64,000 bases of DNA, from assembly GCA_963764305.1 (NCBI GenBank), contig CAVXSD010000007.1:744001-808000 (forward strand), given 5' to 3'. This document shows, in pieces, positions 16,534 to 25,797 of this stretch (the first letter of the stretch is position 1; every line of letters starts with the position of its first letter). The notes below the pieces were generated by a model. The model did no database searches. It saw only the letters and a list, made by a program, of their open reading frames with translations, and was not told the origin of the DNA. The position numbers and the translations under genes were made by a program. The stretch is from Bog-473 sp963764305. GTDB lineage: Bacteria > Actinomycetota > Acidimicrobiia > Acidimicrobiales > RAAP-2.

Positions 16534-17172
16534 GTGAGACGGGACAGCCGGTCCGTGCTTCTCGGAACGGATGAGCTCCAGAACGCCGGGGTGGGGTGCA
16601 CGGCGGTCTCGGTGGTGCACAATGAAATCTTGGGCGAATTCAGGTTCGTACCTCTCCGATCGAGCGATTTGCCGAGCCTTGCAGCCTGGCTTGCCCGGCC
16701 CCATGTCGCCCTCTGGTGGAGAGAGCCCTCCGACTTGGTCTCTGTCGAGCAGAACTACGGCCCACTTGCGGACGGGATTGATCTCACCGAAGGGTTCATC
16801 GTCCATTTCCGTGATCGACCGATCGGCTACGTCCAGAGGTACCTGATCGATGAGCACCCGGACTGGCGTGACACGATCCGAGGTGCACTGGGTCATTCCG
16901 GGGGCATCGGAATCGATTACCTCATCGGAGAACAAGATCTCGTAGGACGGGGCGTCGGACGCCGATTGATCTCCGAGTTCGTCGATGCATCCTGGAAGCG
17001 ATATCCCTCGGCCGACTCAATCGCGGTCGCCTTGCAGCAGGACAACATTGCCTCGTGGAAGGCACTCGAGGCAGCCGGGTTCCGACGTGTCTGGGCAGGC
17101 GACCTCGTGTCGTCTGATCCCAGCGATCGAGGGCTGAGCTTCATCTACATCGTCGAGCGAATTCAGGATTGA
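16534..17172 (+). CDS. GNAT acetyltransferase, AAC(6')-like
   Basis: This is a 212-residue protein of the Acetyltransf_8 type. It has FRFVPLRSSDLPSLAAWLARPHV at residues 36-58, WWREP, and the acetyl-CoA motif GIDYLIGEQDLVGRGVGRR near 125-143. The family includes aminoglycoside 6'-N-acetyltransferases and siderophore acyltransferases; resistance cannot be assumed. The start is uncertain and GTG codons near 16612 are alternatives. Its stop overlaps the next GNAT gene (TTGA). Confidence 0.75.
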   Translation: MRRDSRSVLLGTDELQNAGVGCTAVSVVHNEILGEFRFVPLRSSDLPSLAAWLARPHVALWWREPSDLVSVEQNYGPLADGIDLTEGFIVHFRDRPIGYVQRYLIDEHPDWRDTIRGALGHSGGIGIDYLIGEQDLVGRGVGRRLISEFVDASWKRYPSADSIAVALQQDNIASWKALEAAGFRRVWAGDLVSSDPSDRGLSFIYIVERIQD

Positions 17173-17840
17173 CTGCCCCGTACGGATCGTGGCGAAGGAC
17201 AGGGACGTGTCTCGGGTGGTTGGTTGGTTACACTCACCTCGCAGTGGACCGCCCTCGGATAGCGGTATCGCCGGCGGGAGCAGACCGACTCCTGACGCTC
17301 GCATCCGTCTTCGGGCGTGCCTTCGTCGACGAACCGATGATGTGTTGGCCCATGGGTGAGATGCAGGATCGAGTTGAGTGCTTTACACGTTGCTTCGGGT
17401 TGTTCCTCGAGGTAGCGCTTGAGCTTGGACTTGTCTCTGAAGCGGCAGGCGCGAGCGGGGCCGCCGTGTGGATCCCGCCCCACCGATTTGAATCGTGGGC
17501 AGAGCATCCTTGGAACCAACCGCGGATTCGAGCGCTGGCCGACGACGGCGGGCATCGCTATGACGAGTTCTGGGAATGGGTCGAGAGCCGAAGCCCCAGT
17601 ACCGCCCTCTGGCAGCTCGACTCGATTGCCGTCGATCCAAAACTTCAGGGCCGTGGCGTCGGCGGGGCCTTGATCCTCGAAGGCCAGCAGCGCGCACGGG
17701 CTGAGGGCACGGGGGCCTTCCTTTCAACAGGCACCGAGCGCAATGTGTCCATCTACGGAAGATTCGGCTTCCGCGTCATCGATGACGCCTATGCCCCCAA
17801 CGCTGGGCCGCGAATTTGGTTCATGAGATGGGATCCGTGA
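17169..17840 (+). CDS. GNAT-family N-acetyltransferase
   Basis: This is a GNAT of up to 223 residues. The acetyl-CoA pocket is in LDSIAVDPKLQGRGVGGALI, and the C-terminal strand is STGTERNVSIYGRFGFRV. It resembles other actinobacterial GNATs of unknown substrate, including the one at 55052. A TTG start gives a 4-base overlap with the upstream GNAT. The first 25 residues lack conservation, so GTG at 17244 is an alternative start. Confidence 0.75.
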   Translation: MTAPYGSWRRTGTCLGWLVGYTHLAVDRPRIAVSPAGADRLLTLASVFGRAFVDEPMMCWPMGEMQDRVECFTRCFGLFLEVALELGLVSEAAGASGAAVWIPPHRFESWAEHPWNQPRIRALADDGGHRYDEFWEWVESRSPSTALWQLDSIAVDPKLQGRGVGGALILEGQQRARAEGTGAFLSTGTERNVSIYGRFGFRVIDDAYAPNAGPRIWFMRWDP

Positions 17841-18265
17841 CTACCCCAGTCGCCGGATCGGGATACTGGTCCAACAAGCCCGCTACCCGCCCTGCGATTG
17901 CACCCTCGCGGCGTTCCAACTCGGTGCTTGCCACTTCGTCAAAGTGACTCAGAGCGGCGTCGAGCTGCCTGGACTTCCCGCTCCTGATGCTCTCCTCGTT
18001 TGCACTCGGTCCCAGAAGCCTTCCCCGGTGAAGTGCTGGGCTGGCCTTCTTTGACCCGGAGAGCCACGACTCCAATCACCCGGGGCGAGTCGGGCGGTAG
18101 TGTCGTAGCCTTCGCTGTAGGGCCAGCTTTGCGGACCATACCTCACCGCTATCGACGCGCATCGCGCCGGGCGTGCCTCATGCCGGCGACGGACTGGGGT
18201 AGTCGTTCAGTGGTCAGGCCGACTCCCATCTGCGGCGATTTTACGACTGGGACACGTGAGGACAG
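17841..18265. other. Gene-free stretch
   Basis: About 425 bp with no supportable gene, RNA or repeat between the GNAT pair and the broken ABM gene. Confidence 0.5.
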
Positions 18266-18558
18266 TCAGGAAACCAATTCGTAGAAGTGCTGTGAGACGC
18301 CTTGGTCCAGAGTGGCCAGAACCTTTTCTAGATGCCCACTGGCAAGAATGAACTCCCCAAATGCTCTGTCGTGGCCTCTCTGGATGCCCACGTCTGGATG
18401 AACACGAAAGATTGAGGATCTGACTGATCACGCAGAATGTCGAAGGACTCGCAGCCGTCGGCTGCAATCATTCGTCTCCGCCCCTCGGTCTGTAGTTCTA
18501 GAAGTGCTTCCTCTTGACCCGGAGTGGCTTGGAATCGAGTCGCGGTCGTGATGCTCAT
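18266..18558 (-). pseudogene. Frameshifted antibiotic-biosynthesis-monooxygenase (ABM) domain protein
   Basis: The first frame reads MSITTATRFQATPGQEEALL onward to VFIQTWASREATTE, the front half of an ABM dimeric alpha/beta barrel. The matching second half, AFGEFILASGHLEKVLATLD and HFYELVS, is in the next frame and ends at 18266. A single missing base near 18366 explains the break (length 293 bp). ABM proteins are small monooxygenases or stress proteins. It could be a genuine lesion or an assembly indel. Confidence 0.7.
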
Positions 18559-18719
18559 TGTGGTACCTGGCTTCCCTGGTGGAGTGGCTAGCACGGTAGC
18601 GCCTCGATGTGGCGGCGTTGACTTGCCTCGTGCGGTCCAGATGGCAAGTCTCCCCGTAAGGCCGAACTGCCCCACCGTCCCGGCACAACCCAGTCCCGGC
18701 AGCGTCGTACGGGGGCGGT

Positions 18720-18950
18720 CTACGCCCCGTGGTTTACCACCGGTGGGCCATGCGACACCGTCGGCACAGCTTCCATGCCCGAACGCATGATGGTCCCGGG
18801 AACAGGCGCTATCGAGAAGGGGTGACCCTCAGGGATCACTCGGTTTTGGGCTCGGGAGATCCGATACGGGATCCCAACGGCGTCCAAAGCGGCCTTGGCC
18901 TCTTCCAAACTCAAATGCCACACCAGCGGCATCTCTGGTCCTTCGGGCAC
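18720..18950 (-). CDS. Small PASTA-domain protein or fragment
   Basis: These 76 residues form almost exactly one PASTA domain (LSLEEAKAALDAVGIPYRIS, then VIPEGHPFSIAPVPGTIMRS). PASTA domains bind peptidoglycan fragments or beta-lactams in Ser/Thr kinases and penicillin-binding proteins. Here there is no signal peptide, membrane helix or partner domain. It is more likely a truncated relic than a working sensor. The GTG start lacks a clear ribosome site. Confidence 0.45.
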   Translation of the reverse strand: MPEGPEMPLVWHLSLEEAKAALDAVGIPYRISRAQNRVIPEGHPFSIAPVPGTIMRSGMEAVPTVSHGPPVVNHGA

Positions 18951-19125
18951 GACTCTGATTCTGCCCTAGGGATGTGGCCCATACCGGCAGCGAACGGGGC
19001 AGGCTTCACCGGAATTACCGAAGCTTTACCCGATGCAGTCAGAGTCAGATCCATGCCTTGGAGCGATCGCATCGAGGCATGTGAGCGGCAGGGATTTCTC
19101 CGCCCAAACGCGAGGGAGGAATTTC

Positions 19126-19686
19126 ATGACAATCAAGAGACTCATCGTCGGGAAGGTGCCGTTTCGCAGGCTCAGAATTGGCCTGCTCGTGTCGGGACTA
19201 ACTTCATTGCTGGTCTTCGCGGGCATGGGTCCAGCCAACGCGGCGACGCCGCTCACTGGGGCGGGTAACGGTGTGACACTTACCGTTGTCAGCGTGCAGC
19301 TCGTCAACAAGGTGGCCGTCAACGCCAATTTTCGAGTGACCTGCACGACGACCAACGATCCGGACGACCCCTCGGATAGCTATTCCGTGATCGCCGGCTT
19401 CACGCTCTCGGAAAACGTCAAGGGTACGATCGTGAGCTACCAACTTACGAACGGGCCTAGCGGCAACTGGCCCGTTGTCACTTGCGACGGGACGCCGCAG
19501 ACATTCACGATTCAGCTCGTACCCTCTGGCCCGAGCGCCTACAAGGCCGGCCCGGCCTTCGTGTCCAACGGGCAAGCCGGAGCGTACGACAGCGATCAAA
19601 GTTGTGGGACCAACCCTAACTTTGGGAATTTCCCGAACCCTTGCAATGATGTGTCCTTCTCTGGAGGGGTGCAGATCACGGGCTGA
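19126..19686 (+). CDS. Secreted protein of unknown function
   Basis: This 186-residue precursor has a long signal peptide: a basic start MTIKRLIVGKVPFRRLR, a hydrophobic core, then cleavage near GPANAATP. The mature part is rich in beta-strand residues with paired cysteines (VTCTTTNDP, VVTCDGTPQ, DQSCG, NPCNDV), likely a disulfide-bonded Ig-like fold. GGGAGGAA precedes the ATG at 19126. A strong hairpin follows the stop. No family is recognised. Confidence 0.7.
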   Translation: MTIKRLIVGKVPFRRLRIGLLVSGLTSLLVFAGMGPANAATPLTGAGNGVTLTVVSVQLVNKVAVNANFRVTCTTTNDPDDPSDSYSVIAGFTLSENVKGTIVSYQLTNGPSGNWPVVTCDGTPQTFTIQLVPSGPSAYKAGPAFVSNGQAGAYDSDQSCGTNPNFGNFPNPCNDVSFSGGVQITG

Positions 19687-19718
19687 GCAGGGGCCACGAC
19701 CGGTCCGATGACGCTTTT

Positions 19719-19758
19719 GACGAGGGGAGGTGGCCTTTCGAGGCACCTTCCCCTCGTC
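19719..19758 (+). terminator. Terminator-like hairpin after the secreted protein
   Basis: GACGAGGGGAGGTG pairs with CACCTTCCCCTCGTC with one bulged base, around an 11-base loop. There is no U-tract, as is common in actinobacteria. It lies 32 bp past the stop codon. Confidence 0.55.
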
Positions 19759-20597
19759 GATAACCAAGCCGTCGAGAATCCCAATGGCCTTCAGCTATCC
19801 GGTCGGTACATGGCCAACGACACCCCACAGCCGGCGATCTCGGGCATTTCCCTTCGCACCCGCTCTGTATCGGCTCATAGGGTCGCCCCGAAAGTCAGTC
19901 AGTGGCCGCCAGTGGTTTCGACGTGCTCGAGCAGCTGCGCCACGAGGACGTCGCCCCTGTCAAAAGAGTCCGCCTCGACTGAGAATCTCAGGCCTCCTTT
20001 CGGCGGCCAGTCTCCAGGACCTGCGTAGACTTCACGAACGAATCCCTCGCCGCAGACAGCGCCGCACGTCGGACCGAGAAGGAACCGCCTTCAGTGAGGG
20101 CAAAGAGGCTTCCCGTGCTGAGCTGGCCGAGCACGTCAAAGACGACACCGAACGGGTCGCGGTGCCCGCGCATCGTGTTGACTACGAACTCCCAGTTCTG
20201 ACTTCAGACAGTGCGTTGGCTCCCGCCACTGTCCTGCGCCACCGGTTCTCGGGTGTTATCGAAACCCAGCCTCGCTCGTGAAGGTGCTCGAACTCGGGAG
20301 TCCTCGCGGCGCAGGTCTGTTCCCGGGTAGAGAAACCGGATCGTGCCGGTGTCGCGTGCCATCGCTGTGAGAAACAGCAGGCCTGTCTCATACTTCTCCA
20401 CATCCCCATGATTTCACCCGCTCGATAGTGCCTGTGGTTACCGAGCGGAACTGACTTAGCACCCAGGACTATCCCCATGGTGCCTCGCACGGTGGCACCC
20501 CTCCCGGCAGCGACGCCGGCTGTGCTGAGCATCTCGGCTTGCTTCGGTTCGAATACGTCAGGTAGCCCGGTCGGCTTGATCCCGGCAGAATGGATCG
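19759..20597. other. Gene-poor stretch with one short repeat copy
   Basis: About 840 bp without a gene I can defend. At 20430-20478 on the minus strand there is a sequence beginning ATGGGGATAGTCCTGGG that is clearly related to one at 54962. It may be a small dispersed repeat or the shared start of dead genes. Confidence 0.4.
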
Positions 20598-21353
20598 ATG
20601 GACCTCGAGAGCGCCGGCCGGGAACTATATGGGTTAGCCCCGAGTCAATTCACAGCAGCTCGAGATGCGAAAGCGTCTGAGGCTCGCCAAGCGGGCCGTC
20701 CAGAACTCGCCTCCTCACTGAAGAAGCTGCGCAAACCTTCGGTCGGGGCATGGCTGTCGAATCTTCTCGTGCTCGAACAGTCAAGTGATGTCGAGCGCCT
20801 GATCGACTTGGGTGTCGAGCTTCGAGCTCCAAAGCACAAGCTCGAGGGGGATCAGATTCGCAGGGCCTCAAAGGAGAAATCCGACGCGATCTCCAAGCTG
20901 GTGCGCGACGCAAGGTCAAGGGCCGTTGGAGTGGGCCAGCCCGTTTCGGTGGCTGCGCTGCAGGAGCTCGAAGAGACCCTTGAGGCCGCCTTTGCGGATC
21001 CACAGGCCGCGGAAAGCCTCCGTGAGGGCCGGTTGAGCAGCGGTTTGCACTATTCGGGACTCGGATTCACCGCGCAGAGTCAAACCGGGTCGCGATCACG
21101 TACAAAGGGCTTTACACCCGCTCGAAGCACTCGATCAGAGGCTGACCACAAGACCGCACAGCGCAACTCGGAGAGAGCAAACCGTGAAGCAGAGCAAGCC
21201 GACGCTGAGGTGGAGAAAGCGAGACAAGCCGTCGCGGAGGCTGCCGATGAACTGACCCGCCTCAAGTCGGCCGAAGCACTGGCGGTGCGACGATCCAAAG
21301 AAGCTCACGACCGGGCATCAGCAGCCAAGAAGGAGCTCAGCAAGCGGCGTTAA
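20598..21353 (+). CDS. Conserved actinobacterial coiled-coil protein, unknown function
   Basis: This is a 251-residue soluble protein. The N-terminal part (LYGLAPSQFTAARDAKASEA, then KLRKPSVGAWLSNLL) is of a kind I recognise from many actinobacterial hypothetical proteins. The C-terminal third (about 175-250) is a long charged coiled coil, AERANREAEQADAEVEKARQ-like. It has no membrane helix or enzymatic motif. It is probably an intact single-gene unit. Confidence 0.7.
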   Translation: MDLESAGRELYGLAPSQFTAARDAKASEARQAGRPELASSLKKLRKPSVGAWLSNLLVLEQSSDVERLIDLGVELRAPKHKLEGDQIRRASKEKSDAISKLVRDARSRAVGVGQPVSVAALQELEETLEAAFADPQAAESLREGRLSSGLHYSGLGFTAQSQTGSRSRTKGFTPARSTRSEADHKTAQRNSERANREAEQADAEVEKARQAVAEAADELTRLKSAEALAVRRSKEAHDRASAAKKELSKRR

Positions 21354-21605
21354 GGTCTGGATATTGTGGGGAAAGTTGGCCTCTACCGCCTGCTACGCAC
21401 TAGGGCGACGGCCGAACTCCCGAAGTCCGGTCAGGGCTTTCCAGTGGTCGGGACAGCTCCACACACCCCACCAGCGGTCGCCTTTCGGGCTGAACCACCG
21501 GCCGGTCCAGGACGGTGCCTCGTTGCAGTGCGTGGCCTGCATCGCCGCGGTCATAGATCATCGCCCAGCACGGCATCGAATCGGCCTGGGTTGGACGGAG
21601 GCTCG

Positions 21606-21713
21606 GTGGTTTGGCGACCGCTCTTCGAATACTTCGAGATCTTCCACGACTGCCAACGGCGGCACTCCTCGCTTGGCATGATGACACCGATCGAATTCGA
21701 GCTTCGACACCAA
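21606..21713 (+). pseudogene. IS3-family transposase C-terminal relic
   Basis: FEYFEIFHDCQRRHSSLGMM followed by TPIEFE is the conserved end of the IS3/IS150-type integrase domain, just past the third catalytic acid. The preceding sequence is scrambled and the acids are absent. It marks an old insertion in this decayed region. Confidence 0.65.
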
Positions 21714-21890
21714 CCGACGACAGAGGCCCGATTCCAGCAACCAGACTCCGCCAAAGCCAGGACAGGCCAGAGCCTCGGAAAAACCCAGGCCGATTCATAG
21801 GCAGCCAGTTGCGCTTCCAAAAGTTTCTTGATGCAGGTGGACGACGGAGATCCCCGTTCGACGCCCCAGTTCATCAGCGAATGTTGACTT

Positions 21891-21920
21891 CCCGACCCCT
21901 CCCGACCCCTCCCGACCCGA
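21891..21920. repeat. Three tandem copies of a 10-mer
   Basis: CCCGACCCCT is repeated three times, the last copy ending CCCGACCCGA. It is a simple slippage-type repeat with no clear role. Confidence 0.7.
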
Positions 21921-22305
21921 CGATCGCGTCCCGCCTCATCCACCCAGGTCTGGCTGAAATGGGACATCCCAGTACATTCGGACGGACACCATCCAAAGAG
22001 CAGTCACTGGCCCTGACCTCGGGTTCTGGATGGTAGTGAGAGAGTCCTCCCGAGAAGGCCCAATCCCGCACGACGAGATTGAACTCAAGGCGATCCCGAT
22101 CTCGTCCAAGCTTGCCCTTGCGCTGGGGTGGGACGGAGCGACCTAACGGCCACGACGGCCACGACGACGTAGGCAGCATCTCGGTCGAAGATCGCCTTGG
22201 TCCAGGGGAGGCGCATTGGTTGGCTGCACGGCACTCCTCACTCGTTGTCTTGGATTGAATGAAATACTCCCTAGGACCTTTGAACGATTCAGATGGAGGG
22301 TGGAG

Positions 22306-23820
22306 ATGAAAGTGCCGCGATCCCGCAGTCTCGGCGTCGTCCTGGCTGCCGGTCTGGTTGTCTTCGGATTGGCTGCGTGTACGCCCTTTGGCGCCACACT
22401 GACTCGCCCGTCTGACCCCGTAGTGCTCGATGGGAGCGCCGTGCCGAAGCTGCTCGGTGCGGATCCCATGCACATCGTCGGCTTCGCGTGGGATGGGAGT
22501 ACCTGGCACCAGATACCTGTGCAGATCGACCAGCGAGATTATGTGAGCCCAGGCCAGATCTACCACCTGCCGACTTCGAGCTATCCAACTCTGTACGGCA
22601 CGACGACGCCGTACAAGATTCTCGTGTATACGCCGCCGGCCACCCTCACGGCTGGGTACACCTCGAGCGGAACCTATACGCCGCCGGACTCGGACCCCAC
22701 GTTCGACGGCAACGACGAGCTGTCTTTCCTCGCGAACGACACCGGCGAGCAAGCTGGCAGCTCTGTTGCCAACCCCACCGGGGTGGACGTGACAACTCGC
22801 GAGGAGGTCAAGGCCACCGACCCGCTTAGTCCCTCAGATGCAGGTTACGTGTATCTGTTCCACAGTGACTCCCTCACCGGCGGTGGCGCGGGCACCGACG
22901 GGGTCAAATACACGTTCAGTCTCGACTCGGGCTCGTACACGGGAACCTACAAGATGGGCTCGGGATCGTTGGCTCCCAACAACACCTGGGGCTTCAATCC
23001 CGAGCACTCTACGGTCTCAACACCGTCCTACAGTCAGAGCTATGGCGACCGGTGGCTCAACAACGGCTTGGCCATCACCGAGAGGGGGTCCAACGGGGCC
23101 GACATCCTCGAGCGCACCCACTACTACGTGACCAATACGTGCAGCCGAAGCGAGGACACGTTCGATGGCGGTGCGGACAACCCGGGCGAGGGCGCCTTCA
23201 TCGTGAACATCTCTGGCCCTGTGCGCGCGATTCGCTCATATATCGGCGCCAACAGTTACAAGTACACTGTCAACACCAACATCTTCTACCCCTATCGCGA
23301 AGACACAGTCACGGAGTTGCGCGGGCACGCCGGCCTTCCCGGGTACGGCAGCGCCGACGACTTCGTGACCGGCACGACCGGCCTGACCTACTCGGACCCG
23401 GTCAACAGCAACGTCCCCATCGACGGGACACCCGATGCCGTCACGCCCATTTCGTACACCACGGGTTCGCCGGCTCCAGCGTCGTGGCAGATGGTCTCCG
23501 GTGCTCAGGGTTCGCTCGTGACGGTTCGTTCCATTAACACCGACATCAGCGGGCTCAATGCCACCACGGTGTACCAGGACAGCGATCCGGCCTCTCCGCC
23601 CCAGTGCACGGGCGATGCGGCCGCTTGGGGCGAGAATGGCACGAACCTCACCTCGCCGGTGGGCTCTGTCCCGATCACCGATCCCACTCTGACAGGTACC
23701 CCGGCGACCCTGGTGCTCACCCGCTTTCGCTACTTTCAAGCCCCCAATCTCCCCACATCGACCGCGGCCAACCTCAGCGCGCAGGCCCTCACGCCGATCC
23801 AGACAACCGTCAGCGGCTGA
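22306..23820 (+). CDS. Large secreted lipoprotein, unknown function
   Basis: This 504-residue precursor starts MKVPRSRSLGVVLAAGLVVF with lipobox LAAC (Cys at 25). The mature part is rich in Gly, Ser, Thr and Asp with beta-sheet character. It includes WDGSTWHQIPVQIDQRDYVS, FDGNDELSFLANDTG and LERTHYYVTNTCSRSED. The strong ribosome site GGAGGGTGGAG decides the ATG at 22306. I do not recognise a family; a cell-surface binding or carbohydrate-related role would be a guess. Confidence 0.7.
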   Translation: MKVPRSRSLGVVLAAGLVVFGLAACTPFGATLTRPSDPVVLDGSAVPKLLGADPMHIVGFAWDGSTWHQIPVQIDQRDYVSPGQIYHLPTSSYPTLYGTTTPYKILVYTPPATLTAGYTSSGTYTPPDSDPTFDGNDELSFLANDTGEQAGSSVANPTGVDVTTREEVKATDPLSPSDAGYVYLFHSDSLTGGGAGTDGVKYTFSLDSGSYTGTYKMGSGSLAPNNTWGFNPEHSTVSTPSYSQSYGDRWLNNGLAITERGSNGADILERTHYYVTNTCSRSEDTFDGGADNPGEGAFIVNISGPVRAIRSYIGANSYKYTVNTNIFYPYREDTVTELRGHAGLPGYGSADDFVTGTTGLTYSDPVNSNVPIDGTPDAVTPISYTTGSPAPASWQMVSGAQGSLVTVRSINTDISGLNATTVYQDSDPASPPQCTGDAAAWGENGTNLTSPVGSVPITDPTLTGTPATLVLTRFRYFQAPNLPTSTAANLSAQALTPIQTTVSG

Positions 23821-24009
23821 CCAGGCTTGCGGTTCACGACGAGCGCTGGCATCGAGGTTGTCATCGAGCCGTTCCTTCGGATGAGACCCCTAGTGGACAT
23901 TCAACCGAGGTCCATGCTGACCAGAAGTGAATGTTGACCGAACAGTCTGAAATGCAGCGCGTGCACGATCACCAGTTGAGATGCGCGGCAACACACCTAG
24001 GGCTGAGCC

Positions 24010-24182
24010 TTGGGTTCCCTAGTTGCCGGGTCAGTGACACTGTGGCTCATCGCAGTGGTCCTGGCCGGGGCCTACTTCATCTACAGCGCGACCGTCGAGG
24101 AGCACTATCTGATCGAGCAGTTCGCCGACACGTATCCGTCGTACAGGCACTCCACAGGATGCTCGTGCCCTTCGTGTTCTGA
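24010..24182 (+). pseudogene. C-terminal remnant of an isoprenylcysteine methyltransferase-like protein
   Basis: Two membrane-helix-like segments lead into SATVEEHYLIEQFADTYPSY, the diagnostic end of ICMT/PEMT-type methyltransferases (E-E-x-x-L-x-x-x-F-G-x-x-Y). The last residues, MLVPFVF, are in a neighbouring frame, so there is a frameshift near 24155. The N-terminal half is missing. Confidence 0.6.
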
Positions 24183-24271
24183 GGGTTTGGCAGCTCACAT
24201 ACCCGGCACTGAGGCACTCTCGGACAGGCTCGGTATCGGCGGGGCTTTTGAGCCGATAGAGCGACCCAGGT

Positions 24272-24547
24272 TTACACCTCCAGGCTGATTTCGATCCGCG
24301 GTGGTCCGCTCACGCCCGCTCTAGCCATGGCGTCTTTCAGATCGGGATCGTCAGCGAAGGCATGAGCTTCATCGACAGAAGAGAACCAGTGCAGCCCTGT
24401 AATCTCGTTCGGATCGTCGGCATTCCGAAAGACGGTGGCATCTGTGACCCCGTGCTTGTCACGTATCGGTTGCGCTTTGTCATATTCGATCCGCCAAGCG
24501 TCAAAATCCTTCACGGGATGCTGGACCACCATCAATACCCTTGCCAT
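24272..24547 (-). CDS. Small ABM-like dimeric alpha/beta barrel protein
   Basis: This is a 91-residue protein, MARVLMVVQHPVKDFDAWRI at the start and GPPRIEISLEV at the end. It has the beta-alpha-beta-beta-alpha-beta layout of dimeric alpha/beta barrel proteins (ABM, cyclase or stress-responsive types). The helix SVDEAHAFADDPDLKDAMAR is typical. GAGGAG lies 8 bases before the ATG. Catalytic role is unknown. Confidence 0.7.
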   Translation of the reverse strand: MARVLMVVQHPVKDFDAWRIEYDKAQPIRDKHGVTDATVFRNADDPNEITGLHWFSSVDEAHAFADDPDLKDAMARAGVSGPPRIEISLEV

Positions 24548-24571
24548 CTGATGCTCCTCAATGTGTTGTGA

Positions 24572-24874
24572 TCAGTCGAGGTCTCCGCTTCCAAGGGTAA
24601 TCCTCAGGTTTGAAGCGTGATGAGGTAGTTCCACCGGACCAGTCCTCAATCGGTTGAAGCCGCTGAGGGGATGGATAGCTGTTGCTAGGCGGAAGGCACC
24701 AAGCTCGGAACCGTGATTGGGCCACAAGACGATGGGCATAATTGTAGGCTGACTCTGCACCTCCCAGTCCGGCCGGATCATCTTTGTCGGCTGCGACACC
24801 GGCTTCAGCCGGTCATATGCATCTCTGGTGAGCCGGGTATGTTCCGCTTGGCTGGCAGATGGCTCGGCAGTCAT
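24572..24874 (-). CDS. Short protein, possibly a truncated methyltransferase N-terminus
   Basis: These are 100 residues. The beginning (SASQAEHTRLTRDAYDRLKP) resembles the start of class I SAM-dependent methyltransferases, but the glycine-rich SAM motif never appears. It may be a relic or an unrelated small protein. Support is weak. Confidence 0.25.
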   Translation of the reverse strand: MTAEPSASQAEHTRLTRDAYDRLKPVSQPTKMIRPDWEVQSQPTIMPIVLWPNHGSELGAFRLATAIHPLSGFNRLRTGPVELPHHASNLRITLGSGDLD

Positions 24875-24982
24875 CTAAGGCTCTGAAGCAGAATCGGCGG
24901 CGGGGCATCCGATCCGGTAACTGCAGTGGCCGTATCGCAGTGCCGCCTACCTAGTGGAAGGCCGGCCACTACATTTCATTCG

Positions 24983-25597
24983 ATGACCGACCCTGACGTC
25001 GATTTCGTCCTGTTCGATCTTGGAGGCGTGCTCGTTGAGCTTGGGGATGTATCCACCCTTCAGGAAATAGCAGAGTCTGTCGGCGACGAGGAGCAGTGGC
25101 GCCGGCGGTTGTCTAGTCCAAGCGTACGTCGATTCGAGAAGGGTGAGTGTTCGGCGACAGAGTTCTCCACCCAGGTTGTCTCCGAGTGGGGCCTCGATGT
25201 ATCCCCGGAACGGTTCTTGGAGATCTTCCGAGATTGGGTGCTCGGACCCTATCCTGGGACAGCGGAACTCTTGTGGGAGGTCCAGCGATCGGTACAGATC
25301 GGATGTCTGAGCAATACAAACGCGATGCACTGGGAGCACCAGGTCTCTACGTGGCCTCTTCTCTCCACGTTCGACTTCCGATTCCTCTCGTTTGACCTTG
25401 GACTCGCTAAACCTGACCAAGCCATCTTTGAAGCTGTCGCCGATCGACTCCCATTCAGGAGAGACCGGATCTTCTATCTCGACGACGTTGCTGAGAACTC
25501 GCACGCCGCGAGGTCGTTCGGCTTCCGATCAGAGCGCGTTCGAGGCATTGACGAGGTCAGAACGGTGCTATGTGAGGTTGGGGTGCTGTGGGGATAG
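24983..25597 (+). CDS. HAD-superfamily hydrolase, YihX-like
   Basis: This is a 204-residue HAD-IA protein. Motif I is FDLGGVLVEL: the nucleophile Asp is present and the usual second Asp is replaced by Gly, as in YihX-like sugar-phosphatases and epoxide-hydrolase N-domains. Motif II is CLSNTNAMHW, motif III Lys is in LGLAKPDQAIFE, and motif IV is FYLDDVAENSHAA. Likely a small-molecule phosphatase. The ATG at 24983 is chosen because motif I follows at the usual distance. Confidence 0.82.
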   Translation: MTDPDVDFVLFDLGGVLVELGDVSTLQEIAESVGDEEQWRRRLSSPSVRRFEKGECSATEFSTQVVSEWGLDVSPERFLEIFRDWVLGPYPGTAELLWEVQRSVQIGCLSNTNAMHWEHQVSTWPLLSTFDFRFLSFDLGLAKPDQAIFEAVADRLPFRRDRIFYLDDVAENSHAARSFGFRSERVRGIDEVRTVLCEVGVLWG

Positions 25598-25797
25598 ACG
25601 GTCGTCCGTGCTTTGCGACTATCACCATGCCGGCGCGGTGCCCTCGGTCTTGGCGTCGCATGTCGGCCCGAACACGCGTGAGAGCAGGGAAGGAGGGGAA
25701 AATCGTCATCCGTCGACCTGGACCACTGTTGCCTCTGGCGAATCGTTTAGACCCCACGGCGTGGGCATAACCAGCCAAGGATGCGAAACTTCAGGGA

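Larger units (their letters stand above)
21354..22305. other. Gene-poor stretch with transposase relic and tandem repeat
   Basis: About 950 bp. The only coding trace is the IS3-type transposase tail at 21606-21713, and a 10-bp tandem repeat lies at 21891-21920. Nothing else is supportable. Confidence 0.5.

Noticed and set aside
16534..17172. Aminoglycoside-resistance gene
   Set aside because: Only the AAC(6')-like GNAT fold is visible; this fold is shared by many non-resistance enzymes.
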